A DNA stretch of 64,000 nt from Sthenelais limicola (lineage: Eukaryota > Annelida > Polychaeta > Phyllodocida > Sigalionidae). The notes under the pieces were generated by a model. The model made no database searches. It saw only the letters and a program-made list of their open reading frames with translations, and had not been told where the DNA came from. The position numbers and the translations under genes are program-made. The DNA lies in NCBI GenBank assembly GCA_942159475.1, contig OW804098.1:5742383-5806382 (forward strand). The letters run 5' to 3'. Shown here in pieces: positions 43,177 to 55,542 of the stretch (within the stretch, counting starts at the first letter, position 1; every line of letters begins with the position of its first letter).

Positions 43177-46104
43177 ATGTCATCAGGAGTTAGACTCGAT
43201 AATTTCTCTAATTTTGCAACCAGCAAGGGTTTTAGCCTTGTTGGCTGGAATATTAGAAGCCTACAAAAGAATTTTAGTAATTTACAACATTGTATCGAAC
43301 TGTCAATGAACAAACTTAATATTGTCTGTCTCACAGAAACCTGGTTACAGGAAAAAACGCATACGAACATGTTCCGCCTAGACAACTACGAATTGGTCAG
43401 ACAAGATCGACCAGGTAAGAAAAGGGGAGGTGGCCTCTGTATTTATGTTAACAATGAGTTTGAAGTTGACTCTGATACCTATAATCTGTTATCAACCACC
43501 AATTCAGATCTTGAAGCTCAGATTGTCATAGTGAAGAAAAATAAGTCAAAATCGTATATTGTGGTAAATATCTATAGGCCCCCAGGAGGCCAGGTAAATG
43601 CCTTTTTAAAACAAATCGATGACATATTGTCTAAACTTAACAATTCACTTGATATTATTGTAACAGGTGATCTAAATATTGATCTATTGAACCAGAAAAA
43701 TGGAAGTAGAGTTCAGGAATTACAAGCTATATTTGACAAATATAGCCTGACTCAATTCATTGATATACCGACCAGAACAATAGAACCGACCAGAACAATG
43801 TCCTCAAATACACTTCTAGATCACATATATACAAACTCAAAAATTGTGTTATCATCTGGAATCATAGAGAATAGTACATCGGATCATTTTCCAACCTTTA
43901 TCACTCTAAAAAAAAATAGGAACACTTACAAAACAAATACATTCAAAGCAAGAAATACAAAAAATTTAGATCAAAAAATTCTTAATGAAATCTTGAGGGA
44001 CCAAGATTGGACTACCTTCTATCAATGCGCAGACCCCAACAAATGCTGGGAGATGCTAATATTTAAAATAACACATTTCCTAGATAGAATGTGCCCAATC
44101 AAAAATTTCCATAGAGTCAGGAGAAAGCCAGATTGGATCACCCCTGAGATAACAACACTCATTAATGAACGAGATCGAAAATTTAGAAAAGCAAAGAAGC
44201 TAGCAAACAAAGATTTATTAATAGAAGCAAAACAACTTAGAAACCAAGTTAATACTTTGACAAGAAATAAGAAGGCCTCCATACTTCGTCACGAAATATA
44301 TATGAATAGAAATAATCCCAGAGCTATATGGAAAACAATAAACAGTGTTGTATGTCCAGAAAAGCAAAAAGTATCAACCAAAATAAGCCTCACTGACTCA
44401 GATGATAACAACATAGAGTCAAAAAATGTACCAAATGCATTTAACGATTATTTTTTAGATGTCGGACCCTCTCTTGCAAGGAAAATCCCTGATCCCTCGG
44501 AGGACAGCATCAAGTTAATGCATGAACTTCAAGCCAAAAAGGGTAATCAAACCTATGATACACCTTTTAAATTTAAGCCCGTTACCTCAAAAGATTTATT
44601 AAAAATAATCACAAAAATTGATCCGCATAAAAATTCAGGTCTAGAATTCATTCCAGGCAAAATTCTTAAACCTTGCTTACAGGCACTGGTTAATCAACTG
44701 AGTCATATCATGAATCTATCTATGCGAGATGGAGTAGTACCAAATGCATTCAAAAAATCAGTAGTGACCCCCCTTCACAAAAAAGGTCCTAAGAGTAATA
44801 CAAATAATTATCGACCCATTTCTGGCATTAATATGCCAGCAAAAATATTAGAAAAGATTATTCAGAATCAACTTTCAGCCTACCTAGAGGAAAACGATCT
44901 ATACTACCAAAAACAATATGGATTTAGACAGGAACATTCCGTCTCCCAAGCCCATATTGACCTTTTGGAAGTAGTTTATAATAATTTAAATGATAATAAG
45001 TTAACAACTGCTGTATTTTTAGACTTCAAAAAAGCTTTTGATACCGTACATCACAAAAAATTACTAGAAAAATTACATAAATTAGGAATACAAGAGAATG
45101 AAAATAAATGGTTCGAGAATTATTTGTCAAATCATGAGCAGTGTGTAAAAGCCAATGGTTTCATCTCTCCCCAGGGTTACCTCTCATTCGGCGTACCTCA
45201 AGGAACCATATTAGGCCCGATCCTATTCTCCATATATATCAACGATTTACACCAAGTGGTACAAAATTCAGTAATACAACACTATGCAAATGATACTGTT
45301 CTTTTTTATAGCAGTAAAAACGAATCACAAATATTCGAAAAACTACAACAAGATCTGGACTGGATAGACACTTGGTGTAAAATAAATAAAATATCAATGA
45401 ACGTATCGAAAACTCAATATGTCACCTTCAAAAAGAAAGAAAGAAATTCCAAAAATACCCAAAATAATAATAATAATCTTACCCTGGGAACTGAAACATT
45501 GGCTCAAGTATGTGAATATACATACCTAGGTCTCACAATCGACGACCAACTGTCATTCAAGTCACACACTAAGAAGCTTATAGATAAGCTAAAGTGGAAG
45601 GTTAAATTGTTATCTAATGCTAGGTACATGTTACCCAAAAAAGAAAAAAGAAATATTGTAAAAATGTTAATTATCCCCAATATAGATCAGGGAGATATAT
45701 TTTATTACTCTACAAACAAGCAGCTGCTAAAGAGAATAGACTCTCTCTTAAACTCTGCTATCAGATCTGTTCTAAACCTAAGTAAAAGAACAAATGTCAC
45801 TCAGCAAATGAAAGATATGAATATATTGTCGAACGAAGTGAGAAGGGAGATCCACACTCTTGAAAGCGCCCATTACCTAGCCCAAAATATCTCAAATTTA
45901 GATTGTCGAAAATTACCCACTAGAAGTCATGCCAAAAACAGAAAAAAATTCATTCTAAATCACCCAAAATCAACTCTATATCAAAACTGCTTTTCATATA
46001 GAGCAAAACAAGCCTGGAACTCACTAGAAACAAATGTTCAGTCAGTTGACTCTAAAAAAGAATTCAGAAAACAAATCGAAATAATATACAAGAATAAAGA
46101 GTAA
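43177..46104 (+). CDS. CR1-like ORF2: AP endonuclease and reverse transcriptase
   Basis: A single open frame of 975 codons. The endonuclease (about 20-240) shows WNIRSL, LTETWL (catalytic Glu), GDLNIDLL and TSDHFPTF, all intact. A linker (about 250-430) is followed by RT (about 460-780): NYRPIS, QYGFRQEHS, FLDFKKAFDTVHH (motif A), GVPQGTILGPILFSIYIND (motif B), HYANDTVLFY (motif C), KINKISMNVSKTQ and YLGLTIDDQL. The C-terminus has a conserved HFRKQ-like end (EFRKQIEII). It is the enzyme of target-primed reverse transcription: it nicks DNA and copies element RNA into it. Motif C should read YADD; here the first catalytic Asp is Asn (codon AAT at 45289-45291, residue 705), so the RT is probably inactive despite an otherwise intact protein. 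Best placed in the CR1/Daphne/Crack group by architecture and 3' tail. Confidence 0.85.
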   Translation: MSSGVRLDNFSNFATSKGFSLVGWNIRSLQKNFSNLQHCIELSMNKLNIVCLTETWLQEKTHTNMFRLDNYELVRQDRPGKKRGGGLCIYVNNEFEVDSDTYNLLSTTNSDLEAQIVIVKKNKSKSYIVVNIYRPPGGQVNAFLKQIDDILSKLNNSLDIIVTGDLNIDLLNQKNGSRVQELQAIFDKYSLTQFIDIPTRTIEPTRTMSSNTLLDHIYTNSKIVLSSGIIENSTSDHFPTFITLKKNRNTYKTNTFKARNTKNLDQKILNEILRDQDWTTFYQCADPNKCWEMLIFKITHFLDRMCPIKNFHRVRRKPDWITPEITTLINERDRKFRKAKKLANKDLLIEAKQLRNQVNTLTRNKKASILRHEIYMNRNNPRAIWKTINSVVCPEKQKVSTKISLTDSDDNNIESKNVPNAFNDYFLDVGPSLARKIPDPSEDSIKLMHELQAKKGNQTYDTPFKFKPVTSKDLLKIITKIDPHKNSGLEFIPGKILKPCLQALVNQLSHIMNLSMRDGVVPNAFKKSVVTPLHKKGPKSNTNNYRPISGINMPAKILEKIIQNQLSAYLEENDLYYQKQYGFRQEHSVSQAHIDLLEVVYNNLNDNKLTTAVFLDFKKAFDTVHHKKLLEKLHKLGIQENENKWFENYLSNHEQCVKANGFISPQGYLSFGVPQGTILGPILFSIYINDLHQVVQNSVIQHYANDTVLFYSSKNESQIFEKLQQDLDWIDTWCKINKISMNVSKTQYVTFKKKERNSKNTQNNNNNLTLGTETLAQVCEYTYLGLTIDDQLSFKSHTKKLIDKLKWKVKLLSNARYMLPKKEKRNIVKMLIIPNIDQGDIFYYSTNKQLLKRIDSLLNSAIRSVLNLSKRTNVTQQMKDMNILSNEVRREIHTLESAHYLAQNISNLDCRKLPTRSHAKNRKKFILNHPKSTLYQNCFSYRAKQAWNSLETNVQSVDSKKEFRKQIEIIYKNKE

Positions 46105-46786
46105 AGGGACCAGGAGTGTGAAACCCCCAGAAAAAGAAATATGTATCGACCAGAATCTCAATTAATTAACTACATGTCGCATTATTATTTTGTATTTGTA
46201 TTTTATTACTTTATTCCCTATACTTATGTCATTTACAGTTTTCAGTAGTAAGAAGACTAAAACAAATGAGATGTAAAGCCTCAGGAAAGTACATCCGACA
46301 GGCTACAATAGAGGTTGTGTCCATTGACTGGTTAAGTAAATATAACCTACTAACTTCAATGAATATTAAATACATCGAACTGTCAAATCTTAATATTACT
46401 CACATATGATATTGTATTATATCATAACCTAACAATTTGCCATACTATGTACTTCATTCCTACTGTATCGTATGGAAAAGACATAGCAGATCGTATATTT
46501 TTACTCTTAGTATAGCTTTTAAATGTTAACACACTTAATTATGTACTTAATTAACGTGGACCAAAAATACATATTTACTCCTGTTCTTATACGCAAACTT
46601 GCCATTTATAACCTCTAGTTTAGTTCATGTTTTATATTCTTCCAAAAATAATGGTAACGACTGGAAGAACTGGGACTATCCCAGAAGTCTGTCGACCAAT
46701 TTGTCAATTTTCTATTTATAATGTAACTGCTATGATATTTATGACAAATAAAAGATTTTTCAATTCAATTCAATTCAATTGATGAA
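46105..46786 (+). mobile_element. 3' UTR and pentanucleotide tail of the CR1-like element
   Basis: About 650 bp of AT-rich 3' UTR end GACAAATAAAAGATTTTT and then four CAATT/ATTCA units at 46761-46780. CR1-group elements commonly end in such microsatellites instead of poly-A; the AATAAA-like word just before recurs in the other tails of this window. The whole element spans about 42415-46780. Confidence 0.7.
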
Positions 46787-46789
46787 AGG

Positions 46790-49090
46790 ACTCCATCACA
46801 ATTCATGATGCATAATCAAACTCTATGGAATGCTATTCCTCTTTTTAAGAATGGGTTTGGAATGAAGTCACATCAGATTAAATGCATTAAATCAATAATT
46901 ACTAAAAAATGAAAAGGTTGGATCTAAACTGAAAATCAAAACACAGATGAATAGAAATGGTTGTATACAATAGTAAATAGTATCTATTTACAGTAAATAG
47001 TGCAAAACAGCACAAAGTTAAGGTTTTAGTTGTTTTAGAACAATAAATGGTGGGTTTGTTCAGTGACACTGTATCCATAGTTCTGACCATAGAACTAGCT
47101 CACATGGAAGGCTTACTCATTGGCCCTAATACTTGGGCCTATGTAAGTATGTTATGAAGCACCACCCCTGCCCCTACTAGCTGACAGGCTACTTCTGCTT
47201 TGGCTTTATCATATTGAAAGTTGGTGTTTATGTTGTGTATGCCCATTGTATCTTGAGCATGGGTGATTATAATATATCTGTCCAGTTATTTCATACATGT
47301 CAGGGTCTTCACTAATGTTTTACTTTTCACAATATGCCTAAATATGTCCCGAGTACATACATGTCCATGTTTAAGAGCACAACAGTGCAACACTGTGTAT
47401 GCTCTACTACGTTCTCATCTTTTAGAAAAAGGGTCCAGCAATCTTTCCCTCGATTCAAGTTTTTGTCTAGACACTTTGTGACTACCGCTTCTTTTCTGAA
47501 AGAAGCTGCCCATCGGCAGGATCTCTACCCACAATGACGTCACACCTGCTATCACGGTTTTACGCAACACTACAAGAATCAACATTTATAGCTGTCCCTG
47601 CCCACCAAATACATGCTTATTGAGCTTATTCTCTCTTCTCACTCTTACCGTATCTTAGTAAGCAACGTTCTGAGCTAGTGATTACTGGAACAATATTGTC
47701 TAGAAAAGAAGATATAAGCCCATTTACCACTTTCGATTGGTGTGTTATGATTCGAATCGACAGCCATTGCCGCATTTTAGTTCCTAAACAAGCCGCTACG
47801 GCCGCTACGGCGCCACTACTGCTGGCGGTACACATGCCTCACACAGGCATGTGTATTATTAGACACCAAAACAAAAGCGTAGGAGGGAAGCGGGAGCCAT
47901 GGGGTGGGGTGGTGGGCAGCATTGAAAATGAGAAAAAGATTCCATATTTATATAATACAAGTACATAGCCTAAGACACCACACCCAAATTAATCTCGCTG
48001 TAATACTCTGGATGTGTCATATTCCATATTTCTCTTTAAAAAGTGGACGGTGATGACGGCCGAGTATGCGTACACACTGTAGCCGGAAGTCAAGTGTCAG
48101 CTAGTAAGACGGGCCGGGGAGGATAGGAACATAGCATTGATGTACAAGAAGACATCATTCTATGTGAGCTAGTTCTATGTTCTGACCTAGAAACATCCAT
48201 ATAGCAACATATATCCTCCAACCTACATTTGCATTGGGTTTTGTCTTGGTTCGGCCATCTTCAAATATTTGAATTTGTATTTATATATACAAGTACCAGG
48301 GCGAATTCAGACCTGTTGGTCAAACAATGAGTAAATTTGGCAGTGTGTACATTAGCATTTCAATATGTAAATGCATATGAAAACTCCTTGGTTAATTAAA
48401 GCAAGGTTTACTGTACCAGTAATTGATGACACATCCAAGTTTGGCCCCACCCAACTTTGGTTTGGAATGTGGATCCAACCAGATATGGTTCCACCAAGAG
48501 TTCTCATACTGCATGGACACATTCCAACATGAACACAGACTAACATTCACTGAAGGAGGTGTATGGTATCAGATATCAGATTCTGTCGCAAGGTTGGTTC
48601 TGGTTATTTCACTACTGATATTTTAAACTGGATATTATATTTTCTCATTAATTATTCATCATAACTTATGATCTAAACATATATTTCATTAAAGCCAATA
48701 CAAACATATGTATAGAGCAATGAGTCCTAAGTAACAATATATATTAGGTATTCAAGGGCTTATACAACACTCTAACATTGCACAGCTGGATTGCACAGCT
48801 GGATTTTTTTGTAAAATATTCGATTAATGAATTACAAAATAATCTTATCGCTCTTGGCACATTAACATAGATACAGTAAATGTCCTTCTCAAAAAGACAT
48901 AGACTTTACATGTCAATATTACCTAATGATAGCAGATGGATGTGTATATTTATAATGAAAGATTGTATTTGATACATTGTATTACAAATTCTGTTGTCTG
49001 AGTTCTGAGTTGTATGAGTTCTTGATTATATTATAGATAGGTCTTTCCTTTTATATGATCGTAGCAAAAACATACAGACCAGTCTATAAG
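46790..49090. other. No gene recognised
   Basis: AT-rich sequence. A locally CpG-rich stretch near 47780-47830 (GCCGCTACGGCCGCTACGGCG, with a short duplication) and a nearby inverted ACATGCCT/AGGCATGT are the only marked features. Frames there have no recognised domain. The stretch 48390-48540 is a diverged copy of 24860-25040. Confidence 0.35.
48390..48540. repeat. Diverged repeat, copy 2 (partner at 24860-25040)
   Basis: See the partner entry. Shared order of TTTACTGTACCA, GATGACACA, CAA and CATACTG words supports common origin. Confidence 0.45.
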
Positions 49091-49149
49091 CTGCATAGAT
49101 TTGCAGATGTTAGATATTGGAAACAGTCAAAGACTGTCAAATAAGGTCA

Positions 49150-49330
49150 AATAAGGTAAAAGTATGAGGTGCGTCATTGGAATACAGCCTGGAACATATT
49201 AAAAATGGCCATTAAGTTACTAAAATCACAGCACCACACCATACAATCAAAACAGCATTTCAGAAAACAGCTAGAAAATGTTTTCTTCACAGAAAACAAA
49301 AAGAAACACTTGGATTCCCTAAATTTTCGC
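49150..49330 (+). pseudogene. CR1-like ORF2 extreme C-terminus fragment
   Basis: Reading in two frames gives AWNILKMAIK and then QHFRKQLENVFF, which matches the AWNSL ... EFRKQIE ending of CR1-group ORF2 proteins such as the one at 45990-46080. No other part of the protein remains. The following sequence could be its 3' UTR. Confidence 0.45.
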
Positions 49331-50249
49331 TAACAGACTTTCCTGCTTCTATTCAGACCAGGCATTCATATATTTCCTCAGGACAAATGAAATAGTTTGA
49401 AGGAAAATGCTTTTGAAGCACACAAGTTTTATTGATATTGGGCAAAGTATGTTTTAACTAGTCCTACTTCTCTCTTCATAAAACATCTTACGTCATATTC
49501 ACACTATCCACAATAATTTGACATAACCAGTATTGCGTTTCCTTGCTCAATACAAACTTGTGACCCACTGTACTGCGTGTGATAATGCACATGCCAAGCT
49601 TGCCACAATCTCGCCTGTTGGGGGATGACAATGGAGGAATAACAGGTGGATGTTTTAGTTCCAAATACCATTGTGCACTATGGCCAACTGCCACTGGGCA
49701 GTACAACCTAATGCCATGGCAATGTATGGCAACAGAAAACTACTGTTTACCGCAGGCAAATAGTTTCCTGCCAATAGCAATACTGCAACCAGAAATTGGC
49801 TATATCTCCCAGTGAGAATGCACAAGCAGGCAGAAAATATAGGCAAAGATTGGACAAGTATACATTTGCTGCACTTATTTCATGCACATGTGGGTAATAT
49901 AAGTTGGATTTGTTCATATTTGAAAGTACAGGGATCCCATACCAGGTAAATATGTCAAATATTTTCAGCCATACTCTTGAGTTTCCCAAGTTACCGTGCA
50001 CTGATGAGTTTCTTTTCCAATGCTTGGTGGATTGTATTAAGATTGAGTTATCAGTTTGCATTTTGAAATAAAATATGTACATGGATTGCATATTATACAT
50101 GAATACATGAATCAATATTGGGTTCATTGTATTTTCAAACGTTTGTGAAACATTAAGTTTATTACCATCTTAGCTAAATTTACTGTCCAAAGCTTTCCAC
50201 ATTGCAATACTTTGGGCATTAACACAAAAAAGTGATTCAAATAAATGTT

Positions 50250-50310
50250 TTATAATAGGATGAGATAAGATAAGAAATGAAAAGACGATTCTTTATTCGA
50301 CCTTAAAGAT
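50250..50310 (-). mobile_element. Possible CR1-like 3' tail
   Basis: On the minus strand GGTCGAATAAAGAATCG is followed within 15 nt by TTTCTTATCTTATCTCATCC. This is the AATAAA plus ATCTT-repeat pattern of the tail at 38329-38364. Only the tail is recognisable. Confidence 0.35.
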
Positions 50311-53300
50311 CACTGAGAATAAATGTTGGGATTGGAACTTGGTAAATATAACAAGAGTTTGATTAAAAATATGTCAGGCTTTCTGAACCTGACTTCTGTA
50401 TGTCTATATCTGTCTGTTCAAGATTGCTTTTAACTAGAATTAGTTAATGCGTGATGACCATGGCAAAAACCTTACATGGTTTCATTTTGAAACTGCAGGA
50501 ACTGGGTCACAATGACGCATGGACACAGAATGACAAAAAACTTTGCGCCAACTTTCACAAAAGGAATCTTGCTTGTATCTGTTTGTTGTTTACCTTTTAA
50601 TCTATATTCACATCCATGAAATAGTTTCAATATGCCTTTTTTGTTAAGGTATGCATCCAACAGGATTTGTGCAGAGCGAATGCACATTATATAAATATCT
50701 AGCGAGGTGCAGTACTGCTTTATTTATTTCATGCTGTGCTTGTTATCTTGAAATAGTTACAGGTATATATTTCTAAACACTAGTTTGAATATTTTCTACT
50801 TTGAAATATTCCTTATAGGCCTCAAATTAAGCTCTATACAACATTGCAAAAGTTTTTCCTGGTGCTTACCCATCCAATAGCTAACTTCAAAATCAATTTT
50901 GCTGACAAATAACTTTTTTTGATAAATCAGATCACATATATACAGTGTTGTAATGTCACGTTAGTGAACGCTGCATCAAGCAGTTGTCTGTAGCAGGTGA
51001 AAAATATAAAAAGTATGATTATTTACTTATTGATTATATAGCATATCTGCCTACACATGGTAGATCACAATTCTTTATTAAATATTGATGTATTAAGTTA
51101 AACGATTTAGTTATATATATTTACTACTAAACATAACCCCCAACATTACCCTCCCACTGGGAAAATGTGTGGGTTAGTGCATTTTGATGACGGTGATTCT
51201 GTGGTTTCGGCTGCTTCTGACATGAAACAAGGGAATAAGAAGACACCAGGGGCGTCAGAAGCTAATTTGAAGTGGGGGGGACAAGTTCTAAGTTTGACCG
51301 TTGTTACCCTACAATACTACACAGTTATACCATTGTCTCTTTACTTCAATTGTTCATCAAAAGCCAAAGCATTGTTGCGGATTATATAAACAATCCAAAA
51401 ACGTACTCTCATAGGAAACACATTATATCATATTAAGCAAAAAGAATAATGTTAATTAAAGTCAAACTACAATATATGTAATTTTTGAATAAAACAACAT
51501 GTATATTTTCATTTCAATTTGAAGACATATTTTAGCATACAAATTTGAAATCAGAAGCTGATAAAGGTTTTAAAGTTACAAGCATTCACTTTATGTTAAC
51601 TTACATGTCTCATATCTTTATATTTATCCCACCATCTCACTCTTACACCTTATTGACAGACAGTTACACCAAATACATCAATTGATTAGCACCACACTAA
51701 TGAACCCACTAAAATGAAAACACTATAGATTCAAACAGATAGCTTTGTATTTAAAACTATAATATTATGTGATGTGTCACAGGACAATGAATTTCACTTT
51801 TCAAAGTGTTTTATTTGTTGGAATGTTCTCATTAGTAGGGTGATTACTGCTGTTAATAGTATGAATACATGTACCAGACTTCAAGACTGTATCTTAATAT
51901 ATCTGAGGTCATCCTAAAGAGTATTTTAAACTACTTGACTAGTGATTGCATCCTAGGAAATACTGCTTTTTCTCTTGCATTAAAAGACCATTCTCAGAAA
52001 AGTGGTGCAAATGGTGTCTGTGATCTTAATGTGTCTCTTAAGCCAAGGAAAATATAGTGATTGCTTTTGTGGGGATTAAACATTCTTTCTTCAAGTCAAT
52101 GTCAGGATACCCGATGGCAGTATTTAGGTGATATGTGCTCAGTATCTAGTTACATTCATAGAACATATGGGAATTAATTGTCCTCATGTCAATTTATTTT
52201 CATGATTATATAAAATGATCCCTTGTATTATCATTATGGTAGTACTGAAGATAATCCACATTATGGTAGTACTGAAGATAATCCACAAACATCTTAATTT
52301 TATTCTCTCTGGTGAAGCCACACCCCTTGACGAAACGCATAAGAGTCGCCAAAACAACAAATATGCTACAATGAATTTTCAGTGAGGTGTTTTTAATTGA
52401 GTTGATTCATTCCTTTCATCTTTAATTTTATTTCTTTTTTCGATTTCCAACACTGAAATGCAAGTCTTTTCTGGTAAGAATATTAGTAGGAAGTACTTAA
52501 CAAATGTCCTTGTGTTTACCATCATTGGAACGTCTTAGAACTCATCTTTTCAAATATGTTTACATCTCAAAATCCATCTTTTGCAATTTTAATTGTCTTT
52601 GGCATTGTGAAGTACCGACTATTTCTTCATTACTGAGATCTTTTCTCCCATTACAAGGAGTCTTTTCACTATTAGCACTCCCCTTTTACCTATGACCTGT
52701 CATCTGCTGCTATGATACATCACAGTTGCTTCTTTTCAAATATTACCGTTAGGATTGCTTCCCTTTTCGTTTCCTTCCTAATCGTCATGGAGAGACTTGC
52801 AAACCTTGATTATTTTTATAATCTAAATATATCAATATACAAAGAAATGCAATTCATCCACATGCAACCACTATTTCTTGGGCATTACCTACAAAACAAT
52901 TGTTAAACTAATTGTTTTAACAAAAATGAAATGTATCAAATAATAACCGACTTCACTTTAGTCGGATTTCTTGTCTAGGTGTATAGCCTGAGGGACTTAG
53001 TGCTAGTCTACTACCCAGGCACTACTTAGTAGTATATATAAATGAGCAAGTGACTCAGGCACCAAAGAACATTTGAAATATTTTGTGTTAAAAGTACATA
53101 CAAAATCCAAGATAGTTTGTGTCTTGATGATAAAATATTCATTTGTTCCATTGAAAACATGTTGAAATATCTTGGAAACAGAAATAGATCTTTTAAAAAA
53201 ATATGCGGATATTTCCTATTACCTATAGATATCCTGAACTATTAGGGACAAAACTATAGCTGCATTTTGTATAACCTGCAGTTTTTATGGTCTGAACGAC

Positions 53301-55542
53301 ATCAACTTGTATATAGTGAATCACCATATTCTTGGTGTTATCACCACTTTATATATTTTTAAACGGTAGTATCATGTTGTTTAAAACATGTGAACATGTG
53401 AAGTATTTGTACACTATCATCTTTATTTCATATCACACTCTACTACCACATGGACAAACATGGTCTGCAGATCTGCTATCCTAGTTTTTCCACTTTGCTT
53501 TTTGGTTCTTAGAGTTAAGTTGCTGTGCATTTTTTAATTAGTGGCTAAGGACAGGTAATTGTAAACTATTTTGTACCTTGATAGTTTCTGCACACAGAGT
53601 TGATGTGATGGCAGCCATCATTAGAGGGTTGCTCAGAAAGATATATATGCACCGCTTAATGCTGTGGTGTGCACGATTGAAGGAAATGCCAAATCAAGAG
53701 AATGTAGCTCCAAACTTACTGAGACAACCAGTAAAATGATGAAGAGCCCTCCCTACCCAGCTGAAGAAATTGCCTTTGAATGTCACTCACAGTAATGTAA
53801 AAGCTATGATACTAATTAAATTCAATAAATAATCCTACCAAAAATATGGATTAAAGGTATCAATCACAACAGAAGAAACTATGTATTCTGATGTTTGATG
53901 TATATTCTGAGGTTATAAGGCACTGCTTGTAGCCAAGAAAGAGAATCGTTGGTCTCAAACTACAAAGATATTGTTAAAATCTTTTCCAAAAGGGTTTTCA
54001 CATTGTTTGATGGAGTAATCAGTCATGGGCTGCATCAACTGCCCTTGTTATTGAGCATCTTATATCTGTTCATTGAAATCAAATGGAGGCATGGCAAGAG
54101 GGAAACGTATAAACAAAGAGCTGTTTAGCCAATAACTTTTGCTTGTATGTGTTAAAATCAACATTCTTCTGTTCATTATACAGGTGACCATCATTAGAAT
54201 ATATCAGACCAAAGAATAAAGTGAGAAGATCAACAGAATAGCTCTTCATGGACAGAAACCCCTTCAGCAATTACCAGACCTTGATTACTATTGCTACTAG
54301 TGTAACATCACACAAATGTTACTCCCTAATATTGATGAGGCAAAAAGAGTAGAGAAGCATATTCTGGAGTCAAGGAATGGGTAAACTGTCCCAGACATTA
54401 CATAAAAAAGGATGGGATAAAAACCCTCAGAAGGCAGTTCGAAATTAGAATTAAAGGTCATTCAATGTCAATGGATCCCCAACTTGTTTCAATGCATCAG
54501 GATCACAGGTAAACTCCAGCTTTGGTGACAACATTGGGTTTTGATCCATGTTACTACCTTGATGCACTGTGTGAAACCATTTTACTCCAAGAATCTAATG
54601 AATCCATCTTGGCAGATACTCTTTAGACATAGAAAACTGGTTGTCTATGTACAAGACCAACAGTAAATGTTCATGGACTCTTAGACATACTTTGATCTAA
54701 GTATCACTATAGCCAACAGGACAAACCAAAGTTCATTTTTAAAAAGTGTTTGTGTGATGACTATGACAATCCAAGCACTAAGGATATGACCCACCAAAGG
54801 GGAAATGAGGATCCTGCATGACTGCTTCTTTTACAGTCATCATTTGAGAAGAAGACATTTTAAACATGACGTTTATTCATGCAGGGTGTGGCACAACATT
54901 AATGAAGTATTTTGGGCATGAGAAAGGGATTTTTCTTAGACATTTCCAACATGCCTGGATTACAAAAGAAAGCTTACATGTTTTCCAATAATAGAGCTGG
55001 AGAAGATACTTTTTGTTTAAAAAAATACATACTAACGATATAATTACTGTGAATCCAAAGATTACAAAATACTACCACCTACTTCTGCTGCTAATAAGAA
55101 CTTGGAAAGGTGTTCACCTTCCTCCAGAGAACCTGGGATGGAAGTTTAGATAGATAGTTAGTTTAGATTGATAGACAACTTGCCTTTTTTTCTTTATTTC
55201 AGGCATCACGATGTCACTTATTATGATTAATAACATTTGCATTAGAGTTTTGACTGCAGAAATATGTTTTCTAAGATCATGAATGCCTTCATAAATCTGA
55301 AGATTTTTCACTTTATTTCACAGTATTTTGATTCTTTGTTTTTCCCAGTATTAGTAGAATAACTTGGTGAATATTGTCCATATTTAATTTATTCATATTC
55401 CAATGGATTCCCCATGCCTTAAACCATAGATAAAAGTGCATTCACACTTGATTACATGTTTTATTCTACCCTAAGTTATGGAGTTTAGATTATCTTGTAA
55501 AGAATTGGAATCTTTAGATCCAAGATCCGACCTATTTAGCCC
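50311..55542. other. No gene recognised
   Basis: More than 5 kb of AT-rich DNA. A short direct repeat (TTATGGTAGTACTGAAGATA twice, 52232-52280) is clear. Between about 54000 and 54900 both the even composition and some codon-like periodicity recall a decayed coding sequence, but I could not identify a protein, so I call nothing. This is the flank into which the LTR element inserted. Confidence 0.35.
52234..52287 (+). repeat. 27 bp tandem duplication
   Basis: Two adjacent copies of ATTATGGTAGTACTGAAGAT followed by AATCCAC lie back to back near 52260. Confidence 0.7.
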
